In this document: positions 9,699 to 19,076 of the stretch, one piece after another | How positions within the stretch are numbered: the stretch's first letter is position 1 | Layout: each line of letters opens with the position of its first letter | NCBI RefSeq assembly: GCF_000013565.1 | Contig: NC_007802.1 | Location: 2,852,001 to 2,916,000 of the forward strand | Length of the DNA stretch: 64,000 bases | Direction of reading: 5' to 3' | Source of the DNA: Jannaschia sp. CCS1 | Lineage (GTDB): Bacteria > Pseudomonadota > Alphaproteobacteria > Rhodobacterales > Rhodobacteraceae | Program-made: the position numbers and the translations under genes | The notes under the pieces: model-generated | Database searches by the model: none | What the model was told of the DNA's origin: nothing | The model's input: only the letters and a program-made list of their open reading frames with translations

Positions 9699-10222
9699 CC
9701 CATCTGAGATCAAGGTCGGGGAACGTCACGCATGTCATGCAGGGGCAATTATACATTTCACAAACGCCGGGCGAGAGTCTCACCTGCATTCTGGGATCGT
9801 GTGTCGCGGCGTGCGTCCACGACCCGGCCCTGCGCATCGGGGGTATGAACCACTTCCTTCTCCCCGGCCGCGACCCGCATGACACCGGAAGCGTTCGCTA
9901 TGGCGCGCGCAGCATGGAAGCATTGATCGACGCGTTGCTGCACAAGGGCGCGGATCGGCAGCGGCTGAACGTCTGGCTGTTTGGCGGGGCCAATGTTCTG
10001 GGAACACAGACCGGCATCGGCGCGGCCAACAGCGCGTTCGCGGTGGACTTCACCCGGGCGCAGGGGCTCACCCTGCGTGGCAGCGATCTTGGCGGCACGC
10101 GCGGGCGGCGCGTCCACTTCACCCCGGCCACGGGGGACCCGCGGGTCGACTACATGCAGAGCGATGGGATTGACGACCCGATCGCCGGGCCGTTGGGCGC
10201 GCCGGGGGTTGAGCTTTTTTGA
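9695..10222 (+). CDS. cheD: Chemoreceptor glutamine deamidase CheD
   Basis: CheD deamidates specific glutamines of chemoreceptors. The 175-aa protein has the catalytic Cys in CILGSCVAACVHD, the catalytic His in GGMNHFLLPG and the conserved LFGGANVL strand. It starts at a TTG that overlaps the cheB stop codon (TTGA), so it is translated together with cheB. With cheR and cheB it completes the receptor-modification set of this cluster. The short gap after it (10223-10341) holds no gene. Confidence 0.92.
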   Translation: MTHLRSRSGNVTHVMQGQLYISQTPGESLTCILGSCVAACVHDPALRIGGMNHFLLPGRDPHDTGSVRYGARSMEALIDALLHKGADRQRLNVWLFGGANVLGTQTGIGAANSAFAVDFTRAQGLTLRGSDLGGTRGRRVHFTPATGDPRVDYMQSDGIDDPIAGPLGAPGVELF

Positions 10223-10341
10223 CGTTTTCCCTTTGATCTGCGGCAACCAAGGTCCTATGTCCGGATTGCGCGGGGCAGGAGGTCTCGCCGCGACGAGGCC
10301 AATCTGTTCCGGACTCGTTGAGACAGTCACCTTGCGCCGCC

Positions 10342-10372
10342 CTGGCCTTATCCACTGAGATAATTGGCCCTA
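10342..10372 (+). promoter_or_regulatory. Paired TauR-type boxes upstream of xsc
   Basis: CTGGCCTTA (10342-10350) and TTGGCCCTA (10364-10372) form a direct repeat with starts exactly 22 bp apart, about 75 bp before the xsc ATG. The same pair with the same spacing lies before tpa (13324, 13346). From memory, the TauR activator of Rhodobacter capsulatus uses direct repeats of the form CTGGACYTAA; these boxes differ by one base. Binding is inferred. Confidence 0.65.
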
Positions 10373-10447
10373 CCGTTTTTGAGACTTCTGGGCTCATTAA
10401 GGCGCAATCGCGGACCCACGGGGGAGTCCGCTCTCGGGAGATTCGCC

Positions 10448-12229
10448 ATGAAAATGACCACCGAAGAAGCCTTCGTCAAAACACTGCAAATGCACGGCAT
10501 CGACAATGCATTCGGCATTATCGGCTCTGCGATGATGCCGATCTCGGATATCTTTCCCGATGCGGGCATCAAGTTCTGGGACTGTGCCCATGAAGGCTCC
10601 GCTGGCATGATGTCCGATGGCTACACCCGCGCCACCGGCAAGATCTCCATGATGATCGCGCAAAACGGCCCCGGCATCACCAACTTCGTGACCGCCGTGA
10701 AGACCGCTTACTGGAACCACACGCCGCTGCTGCTGGTGACCCCGCAGGCGGCCAACAAGACCATCGGTCAGGGCGGTTTTCAGGAAGTCGAGCAGATGAA
10801 ACTGTTCGAAGACATGGTCGCCTACCAAGAAGAGGTGCGCGACCCGACCCGCGTGGCCGAAGTTCTGACCCGTGTGATTTCCCAGGCCAAGCGCCTGTCC
10901 GGCCCTGCCCAGATCAACATCCCGCGCGATTTCTGGACGCAAGTGGTCGACATCGAAATCCCCGAACCGATCGAATTCGAAGCCTCCCCCGGCGGCGAAA
11001 ACTCCGTGGCCGAAGCCGCAGCCCTGCTGTCGCAGGCGAAGAACCCCGTCATCCTGAACGGCGCGGGCGTGGTCCTGTCCAAGGGCGGGATCGACGCCTC
11101 CCAGGCCCTGGCCGAACGCCTGACCGCGCCGGTCTGTGTCGGCTACCAGCACAACGATGCGTTCCCCGGAAACCACCCGCTTTTCGCAGGCCCGCTTGGC
11201 TATAACGGGTCCAAGGCGGGGATGGAGCTGATCAAGGACGCCGACGTCGTTTTGTGCCTTGGCACACGCCTCAACCCCTTCTCCACCCTGCCCGGCTACG
11301 GGATTGAATACTGGCCCGCTGACGCCAAGATCATTCAGGTCGACATCAACCCCGACCGCATCGGCCTGACCAAAAAGGTCACTGTGGGCATCGTGGGCGA
11401 CGCCGCAAAGGTGGCCAACGGCATCCTGAACCAGCTTGCCGAGGATGCGGGCGATGCGGGGCGTGAGGATCGCAAGAACCACATCGCCCAGACCAAATCC
11501 GCCTGGGCGCAGGAGCTGTCGTCCATGACGGAAGAGGCCGACGATCCCGGCACCAACTGGAACGAGCGGGCCCGCGCGGCGAAGCCCAACTGGATGGCCC
11601 CCCGCATGGCGTGGCGCGCGATCCAGGCCGCCCTGCCGGTGGAGGCGATCATCTCCAGCGATATCGGCAACAATTGCGCCATCGGCAACGCCTACCCGTC
11701 GTTCAATGAGGGCCGAAAGTACCTAGCCCCCGGCCTCTTCGGTCCCTGCGGCTACGGCCTTCCGGCGATTGTCGGCGCAAAGATCGGCCAGCCGGACGTG
11801 CCCGTTGTGGGCTTTGCCGGGGACGGCGCATTTGGCATCGCGGTCAATGAATTAACGGCCATCGGGCGCGGCGACTGGCCCGCCATCACGCAGATCGTCT
11901 TCCGCAACTACCAGTGGGGCGCGGAAAAGCGGAACTCCACGCTGTGGTTTGACGACAACTTCGTCGGCACGGAACTGGATGAAGACGTATCCTACTCCGG
12001 CATCGCCAACGCGTGCGGTCTGAAGGGCGTGGTCGCCCGCACCCAGGAGGAGCTGACGGCAGCGCTGGATCAGGCGATCAAGGACCAGATGGAAAATGGG
12101 ATCACAACGCTGATCGAGGCGATGATCAACCAGGAATTGGGCGATCCCTTCCGCCGCGATGCGATGAAGAAGCCCGTGGAAGTGGCCGGTATCTCGGCGT
12201 CGGACATGAAGCCGCAGAAGGTCGCCTGA
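10448..12229 (+). CDS. xsc: Sulfoacetaldehyde acetyltransferase
   Basis: Xsc is a thiamine-diphosphate enzyme that converts sulfoacetaldehyde plus phosphate to acetyl phosphate and sulfite. The 593-aa length fits the family. Residues near the N-terminus ([33 protein letters not shown]) carry the conserved ThDP-activating Glu. The C-terminal domain has the ThDP/Mg motif [16 protein letters not shown]...RNYQWGAEK. The frame is open farther upstream, but the ATG at 10448 follows GGGAG and matches the family start. It is followed 2 bp later by pta. Expected control is by TauR through the boxes at 10342-10372. Confidence 0.95.
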   Translation: MKMTTEEAFVKTLQMHGIDNAFGIIGSAMMPISDIFPDAGIKFWDCAHEGSAGMMSDGYTRATGKISMMIAQNGPGITNFVTAVKTAYWNHTPLLLVTPQAANKTIGQGGFQEVEQMKLFEDMVAYQEEVRDPTRVAEVLTRVISQAKRLSGPAQINIPRDFWTQVVDIEIPEPIEFEASPGGENSVAEAAALLSQAKNPVILNGAGVVLSKGGIDASQALAERLTAPVCVGYQHNDAFPGNHPLFAGPLGYNGSKAGMELIKDADVVLCLGTRLNPFSTLPGYGIEYWPADAKIIQVDINPDRIGLTKKVTVGIVGDAAKVANGILNQLAEDAGDAGREDRKNHIAQTKSAWAQELSSMTEEADDPGTNWNERARAAKPNWMAPRMAWRAIQAALPVEAIISSDIGNNCAIGNAYPSFNEGRKYLAPGLFGPCGYGLPAIVGAKIGQPDVPVVGFAGDGAFGIAVNELTAIGRGDWPAITQIVFRNYQWGAEKRNSTLWFDDNFVGTELDEDVSYSGIANACGLKGVVARTQEELTAALDQAIKDQMENGITTLIEAMINQELGDPFRRDAMKKPVEVAGISASDMKPQKVA

Positions 12230-12231
12230 TC

Positions 12232-13239
12232 ATGGGCGGGGGGCCAGATGATCCGCTGGCCGCCATTGCCGCCCGTGCCGCGGCAGATATCAAGCACATC
12301 GTGCTGAGCGAAGGCAGTGATCCGCGCGTGCAAGACGCCGCGCGGGTCGCCGCAGAAACTGGTTTGGCGCGGGTCACGATTGTGGGACCAAGCGCCCTTG
12401 CGGGACAGATCGGGGGCGCAGTCGCCGTCGAAGATCCCGACACATCGCCGCATCTTCCGGCTTTCGCAAAGGCCTTCCACGCATTGCGTGCCCATAAGGG
12501 CGTGACCGAGGAACAGGCCGCCGAAATCGTCCGCCAACCCCTTGTTTTTGCAGCCATGATGGTGCGAGAGAGTCTGGCCGATGGAACGGTCGGCGGGGCG
12601 GTTCACACCACGTCTGACACCGTCCGCGCGGCGTTGCAGGTGATCGGCAACGCAAAGGGGGCGGCCCTCGTCTCGTCGTTCTTCCTGATGGCGCTGCCCA
12701 AGGGGCACCCCACGGGTGAACAGGGTATGATCTTCTCGGATTGCGGGTTGGTCATTGATCCCTCCACCGAGGAGCTGGCCGCCATCGCACAACAGGCGGC
12801 GGCGTCCGCGCAGACGCTGCTCGGCACCCCACCCAGGGTTGCCATGCTGTCGTTTTCCTCCAAGGGCAGCGCGCGGCACCCGAGCGTCGACAAGGTCGTC
12901 CAGGCGACCGCTCTGGTGCAGGCCGCCGCCCCCGATCTGGATATCGATGGAGAGCTTCAGTTCGACGCCGCAATTGTGCCGTCCGTCGGTGCGTCCAAAG
13001 CCTCCGGATCAGCGGTCGCAGGCCACGCCAATGTCCTGGTGTTCCCCAATCTCGACGCAGGCAATATCGGTTACAAGATTGCGCAAAGACTGGGCGGCGC
13101 GACGGCGATTGGACCCGTGCTGCAAGGCTTGGCCAAACCGGCGAACGATTTATCGCGCGGCTGCACGGCCGACGACATCGTGCAGATCATCGCGGTCACG
13201 GCGGTCCAGGCCCAGGCCCAGGCCCAGGCGAGCAGCTGA
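12232..13239 (+). CDS. pta: Phosphate acetyltransferase (taurine pathway)
   Basis: Pta converts acetyl phosphate made by Xsc to acetyl-CoA. The 335-aa protein is the short, single-domain phosphotransacetylase type without the regulatory N-terminal part; it shows [16 protein letters not shown] at the start and the [17 protein letters not shown] and [20 protein letters not shown] signatures. The ATG at 12232 is 2 bp after the xsc stop, so the pair is cotranscribed. The C-terminus ends in a QAQAQAQA tail encoded by a four-fold CAGGCC-type hexamer repeat near 13207-13230, a likely length-variable end with no catalytic role. Confidence 0.93.
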   Translation: MGGGPDDPLAAIAARAAADIKHIVLSEGSDPRVQDAARVAAETGLARVTIVGPSALAGQIGGAVAVEDPDTSPHLPAFAKAFHALRAHKGVTEEQAAEIVRQPLVFAAMMVRESLADGTVGGAVHTTSDTVRAALQVIGNAKGAALVSSFFLMALPKGHPTGEQGMIFSDCGLVIDPSTEELAAIAQQAAASAQTLLGTPPRVAMLSFSSKGSARHPSVDKVVQATALVQAAAPDLDIDGELQFDAAIVPSVGASKASGSAVAGHANVLVFPNLDAGNIGYKIAQRLGGATAIGPVLQGLAKPANDLSRGCTADDIVQIIAVTAVQAQAQAQASS

Positions 13240-13323
13240 ATTTCATCGCTTTTTCAACGACCTGCACTCGCGTTAGCGGACCGATAGACATGCGCCCGTC
13301 CGCGCGCGAACACGTCCAGTCGC

Positions 13324-13354
13324 CTGGCCTTACTCAACGTCCCTTCTGGCCCTA
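13324..13354 (+). promoter_or_regulatory. Paired TauR-type boxes upstream of tpa
   Basis: CTGGCCTTA (13324-13332) and CTGGCCCTA (13346-13354) are direct repeats with starts 22 bp apart, the same arrangement as before xsc. They lie about 75 bp upstream of the tpa ATG, a fitting position for an activator. This suggests tpa has its own promoter and is not only read from xsc-pta. Confidence 0.65.
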
Positions 13355-13429
13355 CTCCGACTCTGTCAGCGGAGCGATTTTCGCGCATCGTTTTACGGTC
13401 CCGCGGGGCTCAATTGGGGAGGGTCCACC

Positions 13430-14761
13430 ATGGCCTATGATGCAACGAACTCGCTGGAAGCGCATTGGATGCCATTCTCGGACAACCGGGGTTTCAAGGA
13501 AGATCCGCGTCTGGTTGTCCGCGCGGAAGGCGTGCACCTTTATGACCATCGTGGCGGACAATTGCTGGACGGGTCATCGGGCCTCTTCTGCTCGCCCGCC
13601 GGTCACTGCCACCCGAAAATCGCAGAGGCCGTCGCCAAGCAGATGATGGAATACACCTACGTCATGCCGTTCCAGGCCGGCCACCCGGGATCTTTCAAGC
13701 TGGCGGAGAAGATCAGCCGCATGTTGCCCGAGCAGATGAACCACGTGTTCTTCACCAATTCCGGCTCTGAATCGGTGGACACGGCGATGAAGATCGTCAT
13801 GGCCTACTGGAATGCGCGCGGCGAGTCCCGCCCCCGTTTCGTGAGCCGCGAGCGCGCCTACCACGGCGTGAACATCGGCGGCGTCAGCCTCAGCGGCATG
13901 GTCAAGAACCGCGACATCTTCCACGCCACGGTTCCCGGCGTCATGATGCTGCGCCACACCTATGACCCGTCGGAAAAATTCATCCCCGGCGGCCATTCCC
14001 AGCACAACGGCGTTGAACTCGCCAATGATCTGGAACGGATGGCCCAGACCTACGGCGGCGCCAACATCGCGGCCGTCTTCGTGGAACCCGTCGCAGGCTC
14101 CACCGGCGCGCTTCCGCCGCCCAAAGGCTACCTGCAACAGCTTCGCAAGATCTGTGACCAATACGGCATCCTGCTGGTGTTTGACGAAGTGATCACCGGG
14201 TTTGGCCGCATGGGCACGGCCTTCGCGGCGCAAAAATACGGCGTGGAGCCCGACATCATCACCATGGCCAAGGCGCTCACCAACGGCTCGATCCCCATGG
14301 GCGCGGTCGCCTGCCGCGATGACATCTACGAGACGGTCGTGGGAAGCAGCAAGCGCGGCCTGACCGAATTCTTCCACGGCTACACCTATTCCGGCCACCC
14401 CGCGGCCTGCGCGGCGGGCAACGCGATGATGGACATCCTTGAAGAGGAAGACCTGATCACCCGTGCCGCCGACCTGATCCCCTATTTCGAGGCCGCCCTG
14501 ATGGACGGCCTGAAGCAACATCCGATGATCAAGGACATCCGCGTCGCGGGCCTGATGGCGGGCGTCGAAGTCCACGCCGAAGGTGGGCCCGGCATGCGCG
14601 GGACCGAGCTGCAAAAGCGCATGTTCTGGGATGGTCTGTCGGTCAAGTTCACCGGCGACAATGCGATCCTCGCGCCGCAGTTCATCGCCACCCGCGACAA
14701 TGTTGACGAGATCGTGGGCCGCTTCCGCAAGACCCTCGACCACATGCAGGCGAATGGGTAA
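13430..14761 (+). CDS. tpa: Taurine:pyruvate aminotransferase
   Basis: Tpa transfers the amino group of taurine to pyruvate, giving sulfoacetaldehyde for Xsc. The 443-aa class III aminotransferase has NSGSESVDTAMK, the Asp of LVFDEVITGFGRMG (D252) and the PLP lysine K281 in ITMAKALTNGS. The sequence alone would also fit an omega-amino acid:pyruvate (beta-alanine) transaminase; the neighbouring xsc, pta and tauR make Tpa the better call. A strong GGGGAGGG ribosome site precedes the ATG, and an intrinsic terminator follows at 14769. Confidence 0.9.
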   Translation: MAYDATNSLEAHWMPFSDNRGFKEDPRLVVRAEGVHLYDHRGGQLLDGSSGLFCSPAGHCHPKIAEAVAKQMMEYTYVMPFQAGHPGSFKLAEKISRMLPEQMNHVFFTNSGSESVDTAMKIVMAYWNARGESRPRFVSRERAYHGVNIGGVSLSGMVKNRDIFHATVPGVMMLRHTYDPSEKFIPGGHSQHNGVELANDLERMAQTYGGANIAAVFVEPVAGSTGALPPPKGYLQQLRKICDQYGILLVFDEVITGFGRMGTAFAAQKYGVEPDIITMAKALTNGSIPMGAVACRDDIYETVVGSSKRGLTEFFHGYTYSGHPAACAAGNAMMDILEEEDLITRAADLIPYFEAALMDGLKQHPMIKDIRVAGLMAGVEVHAEGGPGMRGTELQKRMFWDGLSVKFTGDNAILAPQFIATRDNVDEIVGRFRKTLDHMQANG

Positions 14762-14768
14762 CGCTTCG

Positions 14769-14795
14769 GGGCGGGGGGACACCTCCGCCCTTTTT
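14769..14795 (+). terminator. Intrinsic terminator after tpa
   Basis: A 9-bp GC-rich stem (14769-14777 pairing with 14782-14790, one G-U pair) closes a GACA tetraloop and is followed at once by TTTTT. It ends only about 23 bp before the next gene's ATG at 14818, so it should attenuate read-through from tpa into that gene. Confidence 0.8.
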
Positions 14796-14817
14796 CCTTC
14801 AGACCGGGTTTGCTCAC

Positions 14818-17256
14818 ATGACCGAAATTCCCTCCCATGCGCGCGTCGTCATTGTCGGCGGCGGTGTTGCCGGGTGTTCCGTAGCCTATCACCTGACGAA
14901 ACTTGGCTGGACCGATGTGGTGCTTTTGGAACGCAAGCGCCTGACAAGCGGCACCACATGGCATGCGGCAGGCCTGATCGCGCAATTGCGTGCGACGAAG
15001 AACATGACCCGCCTCGCGAAATATTCCCAGGAACTCTACGGCAATCTGGAGGCTGAGACCGGCGTCGCCACAGGCTTCCGCCGCTGCGGTTCCATCACCA
15101 TGGCGCTGACCGATCACCGCGCGGAGGAGATCCGCAGGCAGGCCTCCATGGCCCGCTCCTTCGGCGTGGAGGTGGAGGAAATCGACGCCGCCGCCGTCCT
15201 GAAACACTACCCCCACGTGAACACCGACGGCATGACAGCCGCCGTCTGGCTGCCGCTGGATGGGCAAGGCGACCCGGCCAACATCGCGCTTTCGATGGCC
15301 AAAGGCGCGCGCATGGGCGGGGCGACCGTGCTGGAAAACGTCAAGGTCACGGGCGTCGATACCGATGGCGGCAAGGTGGGCGGCGTCAGCTGGGAAGCGG
15401 ACGGAGACACGGGCACGATCAAAGCCGACATCGTCGTGAATTGCGCCGGCATGTGGGCGCGCGACTTTGGCCAGATGGCCGGCGTGAACGTGCCGCTTCA
15501 GGCCTGCGAACACTTCTACATCGTCACAGAATCCATCCCCAATCTCAGCCAGCTCCCCGTCCTTCGCGTGCCCGACGAATGCGCCTATTACAAGGAAGAC
15601 GCAGGAAAAATGCTTCTGGGCGCTTTCGAGCCGGTCTCCAAACCCTGGGGTCCGATCCCGGACGATTTTGAATTCGACCAATTGCCCGAGGATTTCGACC
15701 ACTTCGAGCCGATCCTTGAAAACGCCATTGAGCGGATGCCGATGCTGGCGGAGGCGGGCATTCACACCTTCTTTAATGGTCCCGAAAGTTTTACTCCCGA
15801 TGATGCCTATCACATGGGCCCCGCGCCGGAGGTGGACGGCTATTGGGTCTGCGCGGGCTTCAACTCCATCGGCATCCAGTCGGCGGGCGGGGCCGGATGG
15901 GCCTTGGCGGAATGGATGGAAAACGGCATCCCCCCCTTCGATGTGGGGGAGGTCGACATTCGCCGGATGCAGCCCTTCCAGCGCAACAAACGCTACCTGA
16001 AGGAACGCGCGTCCGAGACGCTCGGCCTGCTTTACGCCGACCATTACCCCAACCGTCAAAAGGCCACCGCACGCGGTGTGCGACGCTCGCCGTTGCATGA
16101 ACATCTCAAGGCGCAGGGGGCCGTCTTCGGTGAATTGGCCGGGTGGGAACGGGCCAATTGGTTCGCCAATGAAGGTCAGGAACGGGAATATAAATACGAC
16201 TGGAAGGGTCAGAACTGGTTCGACAATCAGGCGCAGGAACACCGCGCGGTACGCGAGACGGTGGGCCTCTATGACATGTCGTCATTCGGCAAGATCCGCG
16301 TCGATGGCCCCGATGCGGAGGCGTTCCTGAACCGCATCGCGGCGGGCAACATGTCCGTGCCCGTGGGCAAGATCGTCTACACGCAATTCCTGAACATGCG
16401 TGGCGGGATTGAAGCCGACGTGACGATCACGCGGCTGGCGCAGGACAGTTATTTCATCGTCACCCCGGCGGCCACGCTGATCCGCGACATGGCGTGGCTG
16501 AAGATGAACCGGCGCGACGAGGTGGTGATCCTGTCGGACATCACGGCATCGGAGGCGGTGATCTGCGTCATGGGCCCGAATTCCCGCGCGCTGATGCAAT
16601 CAGTCAGCCCGCATGATTGGTCGAATGCGGCCTTCCCCTTTGGCGTGGCGCAGCAGGTGGACATCGGCCTCGGCATCGCCCGCGCCCACCGCGTCACTTA
16701 TGTGGGCGAATTGGGGTGGGAGCTGTATGTCTCCGCCGATCAGGCCGCCCATGTGTTTGAAACCTTGCATGAGGCGGGCGCCGATCACGGGTTGCGGCTC
16801 TGCGGCTTGCACATGATGGACAGCGCCCGGATCGAAAAGGCCTTCCGCCATTTTGGCCATGACATCACCGGCGAGGATCACGTGATCGAGGCCGGTCTTG
16901 GGTTCGCAGTGTCCAAGACCAAGAACAATTTCATCGGGGCCGATGCCGTGGCCCGCAAGCGCGACGAGGGGCTGCAAATGCGGATGGTCCAGTTCAAACT
17001 GACGGATCCCGAAGCGATGCTGTTCCACGCAGAGCCGATCATTCGCAACGGAGAGGTCGTCAGCTACATCACCTCCGGCAATTACGGCCACACTTTGGGC
17101 GGCGCGATTGGAATGGGCTACGTCCCCTGCCCCGGTGAAACCCCGGCAGAGATGCTGGCCTCCGCGTACGAGATCGAGGTCGCGGGCACTCGCGTGGCGG
17201 CAGAGGCCAGCACCCGTCCGATGTATGATCCAACGTCCGAGCGGGCACGCGGCTGA
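14818..17256 (+). CDS. FAD-dependent dimethylglycine/sarcosine dehydrogenase-like protein with GcvT domain
   Basis: An 812-aa protein. Residues 9-30 form the FAD-binding motif (VVIVGGGVAGCSVAYHL), followed by a DAO-type oxidoreductase domain and FAO_M linker (to about 425), then an aminomethyltransferase (GcvT) domain that binds tetrahydrofolate. This architecture belongs to dimethylglycine and sarcosine dehydrogenases, which oxidise N-methyl groups and pass the C1 unit to folate. It lies 57 bp after tpa, separated by a terminator, and faces tauR. The substrate is not shown by sequence. An N-methylated amine such as N-methyltaurine would fit the taurine context, but dimethylglycine is equally possible. 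Confidence 0.85.
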   Translation: MTEIPSHARVVIVGGGVAGCSVAYHLTKLGWTDVVLLERKRLTSGTTWHAAGLIAQLRATKNMTRLAKYSQELYGNLEAETGVATGFRRCGSITMALTDHRAEEIRRQASMARSFGVEVEEIDAAAVLKHYPHVNTDGMTAAVWLPLDGQGDPANIALSMAKGARMGGATVLENVKVTGVDTDGGKVGGVSWEADGDTGTIKADIVVNCAGMWARDFGQMAGVNVPLQACEHFYIVTESIPNLSQLPVLRVPDECAYYKEDAGKMLLGAFEPVSKPWGPIPDDFEFDQLPEDFDHFEPILENAIERMPMLAEAGIHTFFNGPESFTPDDAYHMGPAPEVDGYWVCAGFNSIGIQSAGGAGWALAEWMENGIPPFDVGEVDIRRMQPFQRNKRYLKERASETLGLLYADHYPNRQKATARGVRRSPLHEHLKAQGAVFGELAGWERANWFANEGQEREYKYDWKGQNWFDNQAQEHRAVRETVGLYDMSSFGKIRVDGPDAEAFLNRIAAGNMSVPVGKIVYTQFLNMRGGIEADVTITRLAQDSYFIVTPAATLIRDMAWLKMNRRDEVVILSDITASEAVICVMGPNSRALMQSVSPHDWSNAAFPFGVAQQVDIGLGIARAHRVTYVGELGWELYVSADQAAHVFETLHEAGADHGLRLCGLHMMDSARIEKAFRHFGHDITGEDHVIEAGLGFAVSKTKNNFIGADAVARKRDEGLQMRMVQFKLTDPEAMLFHAEPIIRNGEVVSYITSGNYGHTLGGAIGMGYVPCPGETPAEMLASAYEIEVAGTRVAAEASTRPMYDPTSERARG

Positions 17257-17385
17257 GGGCCACGCCCACCTCATCCGCGCCTCAGATCGCGTTCTGGGCG
17301 ATGTGATTGGAGCGCGTTTGATCCCTCAAGGCGCCCCAGCCCCGCGCGCGTTTTCGGGTCGGGCACGGCGTTTTGCGTGATGTTT

Positions 17386-17420
17386 AATTTATTATATAAT
17401 AACATAATTATATAGGTAAA
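17386..17420. repeat. AT-only inverted repeat between convergent genes
   Basis: TATATAAT (17393-17400) and ATTATATA (17407-17414) form an 8-bp inverted repeat with a 6-bp spacer inside a stretch of about 35 bp that is almost free of G and C, striking in a GC-rich genome. It lies between the 3' ends of the dehydrogenase-like gene and tauR. There is no T-tract typical of a terminator. Role unknown. Confidence 0.5.
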
Positions 17421-17460
17421 ACATAGTTTTAGGTAGGGTTCTCAACCTTGCAGCCCACCC

Positions 17461-18948
17461 TTAGCGCGGGGTTGGAGCCTGCTCCCTGATCGCCTCGGCA
17501 ATTAGCGCCACACCGTCCGCAATCCGCGCCGTCTCGATCGTGGCGAAGCCCAACCGCACCCGATTGCGCGGCGCGTCGCCCCCCGCGTAGAAGGCCGATC
17601 CAGCCTCGATCAGCACGCTCTTGTCGCGCAACGACACCGCTAGCGCATCCGCATCCAGATCCTCCGGCCCCAGGAGCCAGAGCGTCGTGCCCCCGGTCGC
17701 GCGCCGCAGGGCAGGCGTCAGCCCGTGCTCCGCCAAAGCCTCCCGCAACACTTCATTGCGGCGCGCCATCCGCATCCGCATCCGGCGCGAATGGCTGTTG
17801 TAATGCCCCTCCGACAGGAAATAGGCGACCGTGCGTTGGGTCAGCCCCGGCGGGTGACGCTCCGATAACGTGCGGATCGCGCGGGCATGTTCCACGACAC
17901 GGGCATCGGCGGTCAGATACCCCAAGCGAAGACCGGGAAAGATCGATTTAGAGAAGCTGCCGATATAGATCACCCGGCCCCGCTGATCGAGTGATTTCAG
18001 GGCAGGCAGGGATGGGGAGGCATAGCTCATCTCATAATCGTAATCGTCCTCGATCACGACGAAATCCTCCGCCTCCGCCCGCTCCAGCAAGGCCTGTCGC
18101 CGCGCCATCGACATCGTGGCCCCCGTCGGTGCCTGATGGGAGGGCGTCACGAAAACCGCACGCACGCCCTCGGGGATGCGGTCGACCTTCAGGCCGTCGC
18201 GGTCCACGGGGACCGGGTGGATCGTCAACCGCTGCTGGCGCAGGAGGTTGCGCAACTCCGGGTAGCCCGGATCCTCCATCGCCACCTCCCCGCCCTGCCC
18301 GCCAAAAAGAACCTGCACCATCAGCCACAGCGCATTCTGCGCCCCCGCCGTCACCAGAACCTCATCCACCGTCGCCGCCACACCGCGCCCAGAGACCGAC
18401 CGGCGCACGATCTGCTCCACCAGAAACGGGTCGTCGCGGTCGCTGGCGTCATCGGCGACCTGCTCAAAATGGCGCTTGCCAAGACCGCGACGCACACAAT
18501 CGCGCCAATCATCGACCGGGAAGCGTGCCACATCGGGCTCCCCAAAAATGAACGGATAGCGAAACCGGCGCCAATCGGCGGGGGTGGCCTGCGCCCCAAG
18601 GGCGGGCGGCACAGGCCCCAGGCGCGCGGCCCAATCCAACCGGTCGCGCGCATCGCCCTTGCCGGGCGTCACGATCTCCATCCGCGTGGGCGCGTCACTG
18701 GCCACGAAATACCCCGACCGCGCGATGGAGACGATGTAGCCCGTCGATAAAAGCGCATCATAGGCCAGACTCACGGTGATCCGGCTGATCCCAAGGTGTC
18801 GCGCCAGGGCACGTGTGGCGGGAAGGCGGTCCCCCGGCGCGAAGCGACCATCCCAGATCGCGCGGGTGATGGCGTCTTTCAGGCGGGTTTGCAGGCCCAC
18901 ATTTGCGTCGTCCGAAAGGAAGATATGATGCTCTGAAATGATGGCCAT
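17461..18948 (-). CDS. tauR: MocR-family (GntR-HTH plus aminotransferase) regulator, TauR
   Basis: The protein has an N-terminal winged-helix GntR domain (LKDAITRAIWDGRFAPGDRL, ATRALARHLGISRITVSLAYD) joined to a fold-type-I aminotransferase domain that binds PLP, with IEDDYDYEMSY and the PLP lysine in YIGSFSKSIFPGLRLGY. Such MocR proteins activate catabolic genes on binding an amine/PLP adduct. Position next to tpa and xsc identifies it as the likely taurine activator TauR. I set the start at the ATG at 18948 (MAIISEHHIF), 495 aa; the frame stays open to 19008 but that part overlaps the putative operator. Confidence 0.88.
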   Translation of the reverse strand: MAIISEHHIFLSDDANVGLQTRLKDAITRAIWDGRFAPGDRLPATRALARHLGISRITVSLAYDALLSTGYIVSIARSGYFVASDAPTRMEIVTPGKGDARDRLDWAARLGPVPPALGAQATPADWRRFRYPFIFGEPDVARFPVDDWRDCVRRGLGKRHFEQVADDASDRDDPFLVEQIVRRSVSGRGVAATVDEVLVTAGAQNALWLMVQVLFGGQGGEVAMEDPGYPELRNLLRQQRLTIHPVPVDRDGLKVDRIPEGVRAVFVTPSHQAPTGATMSMARRQALLERAEAEDFVVIEDDYDYEMSYASPSLPALKSLDQRGRVIYIGSFSKSIFPGLRLGYLTADARVVEHARAIRTLSERHPPGLTQRTVAYFLSEGHYNSHSRRMRMRMARRNEVLREALAEHGLTPALRRATGGTTLWLLGPEDLDADALAVSLRDKSVLIEAGSAFYAGGDAPRNRVRLGFATIETARIADGVALIAEAIREQAPTPR

Positions 18949-18966
18949 AAGGACTCGCGATCTGGA

Positions 18967-19008
18967 TAAGGCCAGAATGGGGAATGCCGCCGAAAACAAC
19001 AAGGCCAA
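18967..19008 (-). promoter_or_regulatory. TauR-type box(es) at the tauR start
   Basis: Read on the minus strand, CTGGCCTTA lies at 18975-18967, just upstream of the tauR ATG. A weaker copy (TTGGCCTTG) occurs at 19008-19000, with starts 33 bp apart (three helical turns, compared with two at xsc and tpa). This suggests autoregulation of tauR. The second copy is degenerate and may be chance. Confidence 0.45.
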
Positions 19009-19076
19009 GGGCGCGGTAGGGGTTGCGGACGGTCGGCTGCCATGGTGCTTTGCCGGGACGATACAGGAGCCGCCCG

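Noticed and set aside
13207-13230. CAGGCC hexamer repeat at the end of pta
   Set aside because: It encodes a short QA tail and looks like slippage in a dispensable C-terminus, not an element of its own.
13574-16242. Long minus-strand open frames (402 and 586 codons) across tpa and the FAD/GcvT gene
   Set aside because: They are shadows of GC-rich codon usage opposite clearly conserved genes and have no recognisable protein features.
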